Source: Rhodocollybia butyracea (lineage: Eukaryota > Basidiomycota > Agaricomycetes > Agaricales > Omphalotaceae). From it: a DNA stretch of 64,000 bases. How positions within the stretch are numbered: position 1 is the stretch's first letter; every line of letters starts with the position of its first letter. Below, piece by piece: positions 42,777-55,179 of this stretch. The stretch is from contig JADNRY010000150.1 in assembly GCA_015501585.1 (NCBI GenBank), positions 91,420 through 155,419 on the forward strand. The letters are read 5' to 3'. Below the pieces are notes generated by a model. It was not told the origin of the DNA, made no database searches, and was given only the letters and a program-made list of their open reading frames with translations. The position numbers and the translations under genes are program-made.

Positions 42777-45700
42777 ATGAAGGGGGTTTATTTGCTAGCT
42801 GTTCTGAGCTTATGGCTTCCGAGGTATGTGCGTTTGTGTAGCGTTATATCTTAGTTGACTCGAGGATCCTTTAGCGTCCAGAGCCAGTCTCCTACCCCAA
42901 TCACCGATCCTGCGAGCTTTGTGCTTCCGTTTATTGGGACGACCAATGGGGGACACGTTTTTCCAGGCGAGTCTGCTTCTACTCACTAAGACCGTAAACT
43001 CAACCTTCCTAGGTGCTACGCTTCCTCATGGGATGGTAAAAGTTGGAATGGACACTGATTCCCCGGGAAATGTGAGTGGTTATGTTATCTTTCCAAGCTC
43101 TCGCTCTGATGCCATTCTCTCAGCAAGCTGGCTATGATGCCAATGCCACGTTCAAAGCGACGGGATTCTCCCAGTTACATGATACTGGAACTGGCGGAGT
43201 AACACTCTCAATTTTTTGTTTTTCCGGTATCTTATTTCGACGTTAGGGAATTTCGCTTTCAAACTTCAAAATCTGGGCGTTCCCCAACTGTACTTTTGGA
43301 TTCCAAGGATGCCAGACATCGGTTGAAAGTCGAAAAGTGCTTCGAAAAGTTCTACCCGATGGTAAGATTATTTGGGAGCGCCACTATGACTTGCTAACGT
43401 TTGTATTCTAGGTTCTCCGGATGACTTTGCTTCCCCCGGCTACTTCTCCTCCAATCTTTCTAACGGGATACGTGTAGAGCTCACGTCTACTCGGCGAACC
43501 GCCATCCATCGATACACCTTCTCACCAGGCACCGCGGAACCAAGAATGCTCGTTGATATAACGAACGATGGCTCGCAAACATCGACCTTCCCAGTGATGA
43601 CACTCAATACAACTACAGCGCGCGTAATGGGAGGATCTGAATTCGCCTCGTCGTTCGGGCCGCAGAGGTATACTGCGTTTACTTGTGTGGACTTTGCCGG
43701 GCAAGGGTTTGAGTTAGGATCGCCTACAGAGTTTGGGACGTGGCTAGGAGATGGGACGGTCCAGGGTCAGACAGACCTCAATCAGCAGTATTTTGGTGCG
43801 TCTTTAGTCGCTTCGTGTGGGCATATACTGATCAAGTCGACCTCATAGGTTTTGTGTCCGAAATGGGCGCGTTATTCACGTTCAATCCAGCCCCTAAGGG
43901 GAAGCCCACTGTCATCCTTGCGCGCGCAGGGGTATCCTTCATATCTTCGGAACAAGCCTGTGCCAATGCTGAAGAAGAAATACCCGACTTTGATTTCGAC
44001 AGCGTACAGACTGAAAATCGAGCCGCTTGGAATGAGTTGCTGGGACGGGTTCAGGTGGACACTACGAATGTCTCTACGGAAACGATTCAATTGATGTATT
44101 CTGGAGTGAGTCCGAATTCGCTCTTTCCAGCAGCAGTTATGCTCAACTTCTTTACTTTTCCTTCACCTGCAGCTATACCGATCTCATATCTCACCAGCCG
44201 ATTGTCCGTAAATTTCTCCAACGTCGTTTGAATTTTAGCTCACGTTATATCCTCTCAGATACGGGCGAAAATCCCAGATGGAACTCGACTGAACCCTACT
44301 ACGATTCATATTACTGCAACTGGGATACCTTCCGTACCCTCTACTCGTTGATAGCCTTGCATGATCCAGAGCGTTTCGCTCTAATCGTGCGTGCTATGAT
44401 CGACATTCAAAGACATGAAGGTCATTTTCGTCATGCGCAATCCGAATCCCGTACTCTTTTACTGACTATTCATCCTATAGGATGGCTACCGGAATGTCGT
44501 GGTGCCACTAATCAACAGTTCATTCAAGGCGGCAGTAGTCAGTATTCCTCTTATTGATCCAAATTCAAGCCCTGACCACATCCATTATTGTTCTTATCAG
44601 ACGGCGATCCTATCCTAGGAGAGTTTTTCGTCAAGTACGTGGGCATAGTTTCGGCTTTGTGTCTGGTGGTGTACTGATGTGAATTTATCCTGCATAGGTT
44701 CAGCGAACAGGCCGCCAGTCTGAATGTTTCTGCGGATGACCTATACACAGCTCTACTTGCTGACGCCGAGCTCCAGCCGCCGAATTGGAACCTTCAAGGA
44801 AGGCAAGCGAATGCGTGGAAAGAGTTCAGTGCGTGTATTTTGCGTCTCAAACGTTTTATATTCTAATTGAACCGTCCAAATTCTAGATTACATCCCTCAA
44901 GATATGTTTGACGCGGGAGGTGCAAACACCAAGCAGGTCTCTCGTACTTTGGAAGTTAGTACTCCCTCGCTTCTTTTTCGTCCACTTTTTGACCTGCTGT
45001 CCTCCCCGAACAGCACGCGTTTGGCGACTTTGCCATCTCTCAAGTGGCGAAAATACTTGGAAAGACCGACGATGCTGCTAAGGTCCGTGACTCTGCTACG
45101 CCTCTCTGGCTGTCTTATTCACCTTTCCGAATGAATAGTATGCACAACGTGCCGGCAACTCCTTCAACCTCTGGAATCCGAACGTTTCCGTCCCAGGTAC
45201 ACCGAGTGTCGCTGGAATGATGCAGGTTAGTGTATATGAAGAACCGGATTTCTGTTCGATGATTGACTCGTTGTTTTCGGACGGATGTAGCCTCGCTTCA
45301 AAAATGGAACATTCAACTTTACCGACCCAAGGCACTGTAGTATCCACGATCCGTTGATGGCTACTTGCTTCTTGAACGCTGTTGATCGTGACGGGTTCTA
45401 TGAAGCGTCTCCTATAGTGGTATGTAGCTTATATGTTATACTCGTAGGAGGTTACTGACGGAATTTACGCTAGTACTCTCAAGTGTGTCGAACGTTCACC
45501 GCTTCTTTTTTCGATATACTGATTTCTGTAGTTCGTTCCTCACGACACTGCGCGGTTACTTAAACTCCAGGGAGGAAACAGCAGTTTCATCAACCGCCTC
45601 GATTTCATCTTTGAACAAGGCTATTTCGCAATTGACGACGAACCCTCATTCCAGATCCCGTTCATGTATCATTATGCGAACGCTCCGGGAAAGAGTCAGT

Positions 45701-46353
45701 AATCTACCCTATTAGTTGGAATCCGAATCTGACCAATTCCCGTCCAGGTACACAGCGAACCAGGATAACCGTCGCAGAGAATTTCAATACTTCAGTCGGA
45801 GGTCTTCCCGGAAACGATGGTAATTCTGAAACCTTGACCCTGTAGTCCTTCTCGCTAACATCGCTGCCCTTGTATAGATTCTGGTGCGTTCTTCATCTAA
45901 CAGACGATGTTTGATGTTCTTATGCGTATGCGTCAGGGGCGATGGCAAGCTACACATCTTTCGCTCTTGCCGGGTTGTACCCTGTTCCAGCAACTCGACA
46001 GATCCTCCTTTCCTCGCCTTATTTCCCTTCAATATCGTTCTTCAACCCGTTGTATAACAGCACGACTACGATAAAAGCCAACGGATTCGAGGGTAACCCC
46101 GCGGATGGAGTTGGAGGCAAAGTCTTTGTCGAGGTGGATACATCCGCCCATATCATTAGGTCATCGAAACTGAATCTTGTTCTAGGGCGTCACAGTGAAC
46201 GGAAAACCATACAAGTCTAATTGTTACCTCGACTGGGATGTTTTCGTGAATGGCTCCCTTGTTGAGCTAACTCTTACTACTAACCCGAATGTAACATGTG
46301 GGTCTGGTCCGGACGCACTTCCTCCATCACTCTCTACGGGTGGTTTTTCGTAA
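42777..46353 (+). CDS. Secreted glycoside hydrolase family 92 (alpha-1,2-mannosidase-type)
   Basis: ATG 42777 begins MKGVYLLAVLSLWLPSVQSQ (spanning intron 1), a signal peptide. About 22 exons joined by 21 short introns give roughly 790 residues, the usual GH92 size. Family landmarks in order: DPASFVLPFIGTTNGGHVFP, LPHGMVKVGMDTDSPGN, GFSQLHDTGTGG, YRSHISPADYTGENPRW, PYYDSYYCNWDTFRTLYSLI, WLPECRGATNQQFIQGGS, MFDAGGANTKQVSRTLE, GNSFNLWNPNVSVPG, TDPRHCSIHDPLMATCFLNA, IPFMYHYANAPGK, ALAGLYPVPATRQILLSSPY, GFEGNPADGVGGKVFVE and SNCYLDWDVF. GH92 enzymes are calcium-dependent exo-mannosidases that trim mannans and N-glycans outside the cell. All junctions keep frame, so the gene appears intact. Intron 2 uses a GC donor (GCGAGT). 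Confidence 0.9.
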
Positions 46354-47091
46354 CTTTCTACTTTGGGATTGTCAGAGGACTTTTGAAAGTATTACTAGCG
46401 GTAGTAACCTGGCTCTCGAATATTATTTGTTTGCGAACTGTAGTGGTGCCGTACTAAATGAACGCGAAATATAACTATATTCTTCAGCCCCGCCAACATG
46501 CCTACACTGGCTTCCAACGTCTTTCCCATCGTAGCTGAGAGAAGAGTTGTAGCCATGCTTGATCTGGAACGCATAGAATATGATGAGAAATATGATGAGA
46601 AATACAACCAGAACACTTGCCTGCGTGCGCTTTGCTGAAATATGTCCTCCAATCGGTCGCCATATTGGCGTCAATCAAGACACCAACACTCTGGTTCTTA
46701 ATCGACAAGCTTGGCAGAGCCGTAGAGTTCTTTGTACACTGTTCCGTTTCGGTATCCTGACTGGTATTCCAGATACTAACGTCGCAGTGCTGAAAAGAGT
46801 GTTGGATCAGATTATAGTAGCCAAACGTAAAGCGGCATCAGTATCGCAGAAGTAAGAAGCACGCACCAACATGTGCGTCCCGCATTACTTGTGCCAATGG
46901 CGCTCGGTATCTCCCGTCCCAACACAGACCGTCGGTATTCATGGTTCATAGCCTCCGTGTCAAGGTCGGAAGACGGAAGGAACAGGTGGGGAATGCCTAA
47001 TGTTTAGGCAAGTCAAACATTCCAGTGAAGTCGCGACGCGCGCTTGATTCTACAACTGCGCCCGACAACACTTCATAACTGCTGATAAGGC
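46354..47091. other. Intergenic after the GH92 gene
   Basis: Convergent short frames at 46395-46855 show no domain. A 12-bp ATATGATGAGAA motif is repeated in tandem near 46577-46600. Confidence 0.45.
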
Positions 47092-48141
47092 TTAAGGACA
47101 AACGGATGTTAAGACAGAGACCAGTCGACCGTTAACGGTATCGCTTGCGGCGTGCTTCAGAGCGATACTAGCAACTGCGGGCCAATATAAGAAAATAGTA
47201 CGCGAATGCAAAGAGTATTCACCTTTTTCGGTCGATGAGTTTAACACTGCCCGATTGACTCTAGAAGTAGCCCATACTTGGATGCAGCTGGGTCGGTGAA
47301 GCGAACTCATCATCTGGCTTTTGGATTTCGGCAACATCCTCCTCTGTGAACGTTGAAGTCCTGCGGCCTCGGTAGCGGAAGTGAGTGGTCCCGCTAGTAC
47401 CGTATGCCTGCTATTGGTATCTGGGTCCTTGAAACCAAACACGAGTAGAACTGCCGCGGACACAGGCGTACTATGGCGCAAGAGCCGTTCGATATCGCGT
47501 CGCTGTAAGAATGGATACAAAAAAATCGGATAGCATCTTTCTGACCACTCTCTTCATCGAGTTTGAGCGGCATGAATGCACTGAGTCCATCCCTGTGGAA
47601 AACAAAAAAAAACAGGAAGACTGATCTTTCTCATTACAAGAACTAGGGAATATTGGTGGAGCGGAACAGCGCTGAAGAGGCAGCGAGCATGGGTTGCCGC
47701 CTGAAGGACAAGTTCCGTCAATGAGCCATCGACATCTACTAGAATCATCATCTGCACGCCTTCGAATGGCGGACTCCAGTAGCATAAGGTTCGAGCATAG
47801 ATTTAGACACTGACTCGTAGTTCCGGATATCGAGGTCGTTCTTCGGGCGATTTCAAGGCTAAAAGTGAAATAGCTTTGAATATATGAAATTACGAGAAGC
47901 CTCTTCAAGTACAGGTCCAAGTTCATCGATGTCTACGTCGTAATAATATTCCAAACGATCTGAATTTCCGAACTCGAGTTAAAGACTCAGTACTCAGGAG
48001 CAGCTGGAAGCGCCATGGCTGTTGGAAGATTCCAAGTTTATCCATCGAATCTTCCTGAAAAGAGCTATGAGAGACTTAGGAGTGGTAAGAGCCGCCATGG
48101 TTGGAGCTTTGACTGGTACTGAATTTCGGTGTGGACGACAT
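47092..48141 (-). CDS. Unidentified multi-exon gene
   Basis: From a possible ATG at 48141 (MSSTPKFSTSQSSNHGG) the minus strand contains segments that look coding and are separated by GT-AG intron-like gaps: KLGIFQQPWRFQLL, an acidic stretch RLEYYYDVDIDELGPVLEEA, SPEERPRYPELRVS, then DGLSAFMPLKLDEESGQKDA followed by IRFFLYPFLQRRDIERLLRH and AAVLLVFGFKDPDTNSR, and lower down FTEEDVAEIQKPDDEFASPT. The centre has good amino-acid texture but I cannot name the family. Frames do not all join cleanly, so parts may be wrong or the gene may be decayed. Confidence 0.35.
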
Positions 48142-49901
48142 GATTGCGACACGAGCGTAAAGGATAAGTTTATTTAAGCGCCATTACAGCACCCGGGCCG
48201 TTAACGTCTTTTGTTCGCAACCACAAATCACTCAAGGCAATAGTCTCGATATTTTTCCAGATCTCCTTGACTTTATTCACGAAGATCGCGTCCTACGTCC
48301 TACTATCTGGAGAAGTCCGACCCGCTAGGCCTGCTAGATCCTGTATAATATTCTTCAAAGTGACTCTCGTTATTCAAACAATGTCAAGGTCCCTTTCTTT
48401 GACGATTTTCTTTGCTTTAGCACGACAATGCGATATTCCCGGGCTTAAAGGCCACTGTACCTGAGATCGATGTATCTGGTTGTGATTATGCTTCATCCTC
48501 ATCGATTCTTACGAGCAGTTTCAAGTCTACCTTCTTACTATCATATGTTTTCTGAAATTCCAGTCCTCGGTTCTGGTCCATCGGAGTCAGCTTTTTCGAC
48601 CAACTAGCGCCCTCAGAATCCATTGTCACAGTCGGAGCGCAGCACTATGGTTGAATATTTTTCTGGCGCTTATCGATTCACACCTGGACCACGCTGCAAC
48701 CTCGAGTACTCAAGTACTCATTCCCGAGATCGTTTCCTTCACGGATTCTTAGCAACCTTGGATGGAAGCTCTGGAACGTCTCGGCTCTCTCCTATATATC
48801 TGTTGTATGCGCAGGCTGTCGGTTGCATAGTATTTAGCGCGTTTTTTTGTCGATTCTTGCCAGTGCGTATGATTACTCTCATCCTTTTTCGAACAATTGA
48901 CGGTCTCATACAGGCATTAAGTCTTTAATGCTGCTCATTAAAATTCCCCTGGATCCTTCGTTAAGATCCGATGTGAAGGATAGAAGTCTAGGATCAAGAT
49001 CTTCATTTTTGAGAGCTTCGGAGCCATGAATGAAAAAGTCGCTGACTCGCTGTCTGACACCGCTGCGGCCAGGCTACTGCAATCTAACCAAGTATGTCCC
49101 TACCCTTGGGCGTTAATCCCACACGCTTCCTCCTCATGCATCCGAACTCGAATCTTATCGATTTGTTCGCTAGTCAACGCGCTGTGACGCTGGGTTAGTT
49201 TATTCTTTGGTCTTCATATGAATGTAATCGCTAAAGCTAAGCTGTTCCCACAGTGAAGCCTCGCTCACGATCGTACTGTCGTATAGACTTACAACGAACG
49301 TTCTATCTTAAAGCTTACTTTCTTGCTTATTTGCGAAGACCGATCAAGCATGTTGAACATGGCAGACTTGATCCATCACATATCACCCCGCGACGGTTCG
49401 TTTATTCATTTGCACCGCCAAGTTCCGTTCAAACTCGATACGATGAACAGATTCCTATTTTTTGCTTGTATATTACTACACCTATCGATATCGATGAGAG
49501 CAATGCATAAGGGTCGACTGCAGGCCAAAGGTCGCGTTGTGATAGATAGGTATAGTGTTTTGCAGCGTCCTAATTGAGTCTCCAATCCAAGCATAGCTAT
49601 TTTTAATTTTGAGCTCCCTTCGTGAGGATAATCCATTTTTTCCTAGACAGTGGCACGACACGCACGTTGAGTAGTATTCATTTCCTATCGATTCCAACCA
49701 ACCACCCGTAAATAATGTTCTTTCGTGTTGCTGCGCTTTTGAAAGCTTTTAAGGCTTCCAATCGAAGCCTAATACTCAACTAAATCTCCTCTTGGCCTAC
49801 GATTATTCCTTTCCTCTATTACGCCGTACCCCCCATAAACCACTCGGCAAGTCCGCCTCTTCCTCACACAAGTTGCCAACTGATTGCATTTTTGCAGAAC
49901 C
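48142..49901. other. Unassigned region with coding-like fragments
   Basis: Plus-strand pieces such as GLKATVPEIDVSGCDYASSS (about 48443), MLLIKIPLDPSLRSDVKDRS (about 48929), MNEKVADSLSDTAAARLLQS (49026) and RSRSYCRIDLQRTFYLKAYF (about 49265) look protein-like but lie in different frames with stops between them. I read this as a decayed gene that I cannot identify. The end contains the promoter of the lectin gene. Confidence 0.35.
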
Positions 49902-51383
49902 ATGCCTTTTGATCGTTCTATGAGAAACCCTCACCTCGTTGGACCACACTTGATAGTTAACTATGAGGGCAGAGATTTGAACTTGAATCTTAATACGTGC
50001 CTTTCCAACGTTAACGGAAGGTTCCAATGGGGTGGGAAAGAGGCTTTGTCTACTGCCAAGGGAATCTCTCTTAGTGGATCTATGCTCAGCTCAGAGCTAC
50101 AGCAGCAAGGTGGACGGAGTATTGAAGCTGAAATTGACCTCAGCCAAAGGATTAAGGTCGTGTCTGGGAGGTTGCAATATGTTGCTGATGCACCCCCTCG
50201 ACCTCCAGTTGTGTTGACCGCACCCGCTCTGTCTCCTTCCCCTACTCTTACTGCGTAAGTGATATTCTCCTTCCAGCCATATTCGAATTCAAATAAAATT
50301 CGGTTCTTCAATGCAGCGTGGATTCACCTCCGTCGTACGATGCAACTTTTTCCCAAGAATATTCCGAGTTCAAATCAGCACACAAAACGTAAGCCATTTA
50401 TGCAAAGTTGGAGATATGGAGAGCTAATCGATCTGTACAGGACTTACTCGGAGCGATCGTCTTCTTACTTCAAGTTCAGCTTGAAAGACAAACCATTGCG
50501 CTTGGTTGGATCAGTCGTACATGCTGAATGTCGTCGAGCAGGCCAACAAGGTTTCATGTCCTCTCAGCTCGACCTCGACCTGTACATCGGTGTTGTTGAT
50601 GGAAAGCTTGTCTGGGGCCGTACCAAGTTCTTTACGCAATGTCAGAACATCAGCCTCGATAAATTTATCCTCCGAGCTGACTGCAAAAACGATTCGGGGA
50701 CCACCGTCAAATCCACGTTGGACCTCAGCCGCTATCTTCAAACATACGACGGATTCCTTGGTGTAAAGGTAGCGATCGCCAGCACTGAGCTGTCCGAACT
50801 GTTCAGTGAAGCGCGCTGGATGAAGTTCAAGGTTGTTACCGAGGCTGATTCCGCCGGAGTTCTTGGAGCTCTAGGAGAGCAGGCTGCGTTCAAAACCGCT
50901 TTCAGTGCTCTCGCCACTACCACTTCCCAGCACGTTGTAGCAGAAATGACGCAGGAACTCTCCGCAGCAGCAGGGCAGTATGTTAAAGACGCAGTGACCG
51001 ATACGGTCAAGGCAGAAATGACCGAGATAGTTTCCGACGCGATAACTGCGCGGGTTCGTGGGGAGATTACTAAGAAAGTCGACGAAGTTTTCGCTGTGGC
51101 TCGGGAATCTATTTTGACAGCCTGCAACGATATGGTAGATGCTGCTGCCAACGACGTGACACTCAAGTATACCCAGTCCATCATCGGTCCCATGGAAGAA
51201 AAGATTATGGCGGGATGCAACAACCTTATTCAGCATACGTTGACGGAGGTCAGTGCTTCGGCCATTGCACAATTCCAGGAGCGTGCGGAGATCTTAATGG
51301 AGCGGGAGATTGTGGGGGCCAGTATTCGTCGTGCGGAAACCCAAGCTGCATTGCTCAAGATGCTGGCAGCTACTTTATCATAG
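49902..51383 (+). CDS. Tandem cyanovirin-N homology (CVNH) lectin-type protein with helical C-terminal domain
   Basis: Three exons, 49902-50254, 50317-50388 and 50441-51383, join in frame to about 455 residues. Residues about 15-100 form a first CVNH domain (LNLNTCLSNVNGRFQWGG, AKGISLSGSMLSSELQ, IDLSQRIKVVSGRLQY). A proline-rich linker (PPRPPVV, PPSYDATF) leads to a second CVNH domain at about 145-255 (FKFSLKDKPLRLVGS, LDLDLYIGVVDGKLVWG, CQNISLDKFILRADC, STLDLSRYLQTYDGFL). CVNH folds bind high-mannose glycans. The last 190 or so residues are Ala/Glu/Val-rich with repeated amphipathic segments (VAEMTQELSAAAGQYVKDAV, VKAEMTEIVSDAITARVRGE), apolipoprotein- or coiled-coil-like. There is no signal peptide, so it is probably cytosolic. 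An ATG at 49884 is possible but adds only six residues. Confidence 0.85.
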
Positions 51384-51887
51384 CGGGTTGCTATTCAACG
51401 AACGTTATTCACCAGGTGACTTCAAGTTTTGTGGTTTCTTCTCGCTTTCTATCCAACCTCACTCTCTGTGATAGTATATACGCTCTGGCTAGTGTATAGT
51501 TAGTTGACGACATTCAATAACATCTTACAAGTCTTGTGCTCAAAAACTTGCGAGTTTTGAAAGTTACGAGGGGCATGGCGAGTAGTGATGTCCAAGCCAG
51601 GGCACTTGAGCCCTCTGAGCCTGAACACAGCTCAGGGCCGGGCTGAGAGTTTTTGTGAGCCGTGGGGCCATTCAACATTCGAAAACTCTGTTTCGGTACA
51701 TTGCTATTTTTTACACCTTATGCTTACCCCCTCTCGCTTGGTTTTTCTTGCGCTTTCGGAAGCCACGTTCCAGGTGACTTCGATGCTCTCCTAGCTCGCG
51801 TTCGATGGACCCGATGAGAAAGGAACGTAGCGAGATAGAGAGGTAAATTCCAAGATACCACCGAGAGCTCTTATAAGTATGCTCACC
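51384..51887. other. Convergent intergenic region
   Basis: Lies between the stop of the lectin gene (plus) and the stop of kinase 1 (minus). No gene or repeat seen; it presumably holds both 3' ends. Confidence 0.6.
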
Positions 51888-54316
51888 TTATGTGGACCAA
51901 AAGCTGTTGAAAATTTCCTTCAATGCACGTCCTTCCCATCTTCCCTTTCTCCCCGCATCAAAACTTGTCTCCTGTGTTATATGCTCAAGAGACCCGACGT
52001 TTGTGTCTGGTACCTCATTTAATGCACTGTAAATATAATTAGCACTAACCCGAGCCCCAGGGTTCGGGGACCAGCAGAGTTCAATAAGTGACCAAATGTC
52101 GTCAGGACACCATACTCCTTCAGGTCTTTTTGGGCGCAGTCCACGCACAACAGCAAACATGACAGCAATATCCGTCTTGTCCGAAAACGGTATATTGCAC
52201 GAAAGAATCTGTTTGTTGAAAGTAATCTCGTCAACTACATTTATATCAACAGAAGAATATTACCAACCTCAACAACCGTACACGCAAACGCATATACATC
52301 CCTAGGGCGTTGATCCTGGGACAGGGGTTTCCTTGAGCGCTCCCCAGTATGTATTAATTCGGGGGCCATCCAGCGAATAGCTCCTCGCGTGCCATGACCA
52401 GTCGTGGTCAGCAGTCCCGTCGATTCCGAGGCAATGGCAAGTCCAAAATCGGCCAAGCAACAGTGTCCATCGTCGTTCATCAGGATATTCGCCTGAAAGC
52501 TACCAGCTCAACAAATCGTGATAAACAGATATTAGAAAACGCACTCCGCGCACGTCACCGTGAACAACAGGCGGTTTTAAAGAATGTAGATAATTGAGAC
52601 CATCAGCAATCTCCATTATCTGCGGTAAGTCCAAGTTAATTTTGAAACTGTAGATGACTCGGAGGTGGGACATACCACAGATCGTCTGTTGTGATCAGGG
52701 TGGTTTTTCAGATACATTACAATATCACCGTTGGACATCCATGGAGACACTAGGCAGAACCCAAACAAAGTCGTGTTGACACCAAAGAATGGAAGAACAT
52801 TTGGGTGGCGTAATTGACGCCAAAGTAGAGCTTCATGGCAGAAATCCTTTCAGATGTTGTATATGTTTTAATATAGATTGTGATGAGATGATCAGACATA
52901 CAGATTCCAGCTTCTGGCGAATCTGTTCATCACTTTCCAAATACATACGTAAAACCTTCAAACATACAGCCTGGTCGCCTATTTTCCCTCTCCATATGTC
53001 CTTGAATTTACTCATCAGCATAAGAATATCAATTGAGTGTAGGGGTGCACCTACTGCATAGCCCCCTCCACGGATAGGATGTGGGTGTTCCCGCTGGATG
53101 TTGACCAGGAAAAGAGAAGGAGGGAGGACATTGAAAGCTCTGGATAATTTTCGGATACAGGCCATACACAAACTTCTGTACTTCTCATCAGTATTTGCCC
53201 AATCATCCAGTTCCTGTCAGAAATGATCAACCCAACTCTGATCGACAATTTGAACATTAACACACACCAACTGTAGGAGTTCCATAACACACGGGATCCA
53301 AAGGTGATGCACCTGCATTAGTGTCCACACTGGGTCGGGTGATGCTAATACAGTGCGCAGGTCGGCGCTAGATGTCACTTCAGAAGTAGTGAACTTGGAT
53401 TCAATAGCTGTTGGTACAATTTGGGATTCTCCCGGAGCTCCCGATGATATGATCACGAAAATGGCGTACCCCTTTTTAGGATGGAGCACCGGAATTACAT
53501 TAGTAGGTGGGGACCTCAATCGAAAGACAGAGGGAAGGCCTTCAACCAGGTGGGACTTGAGATAAAAACTTTCAGGTAAACTTTGAAGAAGGCGGATTGT
53601 GTCTAAACTACAAATTCATAGCCGGTGAGCTCGGAACACTGCCAGGATCATTGGACAAACCTTCCTTTCCACCACTTACCAATGGCGTTCATAATGAGCC
53701 TATGGTCCTCCGTACCCACATGCCACTCGATATCCCTGAGATACTCTTTGACTTCGAAATCACCAAGTTGCGGCCATGATTCTGCCAGAAAGTCGTGGCT
53801 ATATTCGCTGTGAGCATCATCCTCATGTTGAGGTGATGAGGCTCGATCCGAATCCGAGTCAGGATTGAAATCAAGGAAAGAAGACCTTTCGGATGAGCTA
53901 TACATCAAACTTGGTGATATTGTTGGTTTGGCAGACACAGATGAGCTCCTGGAAGAAGACTGGCCCTTCTCTTTCTGTCTCTTTGTACTAGATGAATCTC
54001 GTGAATAAGCATGACTAAAGCGACCTTGCCCATTGCTTGGATGCTCCCACTGAGTAAGAGGAGAGTTGGACTCAAAAGCAATGGAAGAATGATTTGAGAA
54101 CGTAGGAGAAGGGGGAAAGCCAGTGAACATAGAAGAGCTATCCGAGTCATAGCTGTCATCTGCAAAAGAGCTGAACGGAGAATCGACCAATGGTGCTACG
54201 TCCTGACTCGGGGCTAAGCTCAAACTCCATGGCGGAGAAGATGACAATCGATTTCCACTGCTATCATCAAACTCATTAGCCTGGAATGGATTTCTTGGCG
54301 AGATAGGCGGGGGCAT
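51888..54316 (-). CDS. TKL-like protein kinase, tandem copy 1
   Basis: From ATG 54316 (MPPPISPRNPFQANEFDD) a long Ser/Pro-rich region precedes WHVGTEDHRLIMNAIGKWW, a central domain (RSPPTNVIPVLHPKKGYAIF), and a linker typical of Agaricomycete kinases (LSRAFNVLPPSLFLVNIQRE). The kinase domain has a glycine loop GGGYA|DIWRG across an intron, the ATP lysine in AVCLKVLR, WRQLRHPNVLPFFG, the catalytic loop VHGDVRG|ANILMNDDG, LADFGLAI, and WMAPELIHTGE, and ends after WCPDDIWSLIELCWSP. All catalytic residues are present. Six or more short introns are needed. Around 53600 a stop and a frame change must be removed by an intron (donor near GAATTT-GTAGTT). The substrate is unknown. Gene 2 at 55180-57623 is about 75-80 percent identical by eye. 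Confidence 0.7.
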
Positions 54317-55179
54317 GGATGTTTGAAAGAAGGTGGATACGTGGGAGATTAACTTGATTGAATTTTTATAGCTCGGAAGAACATGATTGGAGCGCCTGCA
54401 AGTTGCGGTACGATTTACCGTTCGAGTAACTACTACTAACAATAATCATCTTTCTGGGTACTTAGTGGCATGACCGGGTAGCGTCCAGAGCCTATACGAC
54501 GAGCATGAAACCCTCCTACTTACCGCCACTGCGCTGGTCAGTAGTTGGCATCTATCATGGGCTCTCTGATATCCGCTTGGGACGCTGATTTACAACCAGG
54601 CATGTCATAGCACAGGATTTTGGAATGGCTTAATTGGAATCAATTTAAATCTCGACCTTTAAGATTCTGGACGAGTCTGGGGTCTGACTGGGATTGTCGT
54701 GACTGGTATTTATATAAGTGTGTTCAGTGTCAAATGAGAGAGTGTACAAAATTTACCATTCCAACAACTCTAGTTACAGTCTACGCTATATTCAATTGGC
54801 AGACCTTTAAATCTTCGACAGAATAGCATCAGTGTCCGACACAAAAGATTGAACAGATGATGAACAAACTGCCATAGACCATGAGCTCGAGCTCGTCGCG
54901 CGACTCGGCAGTCTCCGTTTATATTTTTTTACAACTCGCTTATCGCTCTATATGAAATCGTAGAGACAACTTACTGAAGCAGCTGAGAAGGTTGCAAGTA
55001 GAAGAATAAATTGCCGTCTTAGAGAGTCACAGCATCAATAAATGGAGGAATAGTACCCTTTAAGATCGAATCTGGGTTGGAGTGGCAGGTCTTCCGGAAG
55101 AGACGCAAAGGAGTAGAGGTTGAGAGAAAAAAGAGGTAAGCTCCATTGTATAAAAGAGAAGTCTTATCCTTATGCTCAC
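54317..55179. other. Spacer between the two kinase genes
   Basis: Contains the promoter of kinase 1 and the 3' end of kinase 2. Sequence after each kinase start is partly alignable (GTGTCCAGAGCCTATAC near 54485 and 57748; TTTACCATTCCAAC against TTTACAATTTTCAAC), so the duplication unit includes the promoter. Confidence 0.6.
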
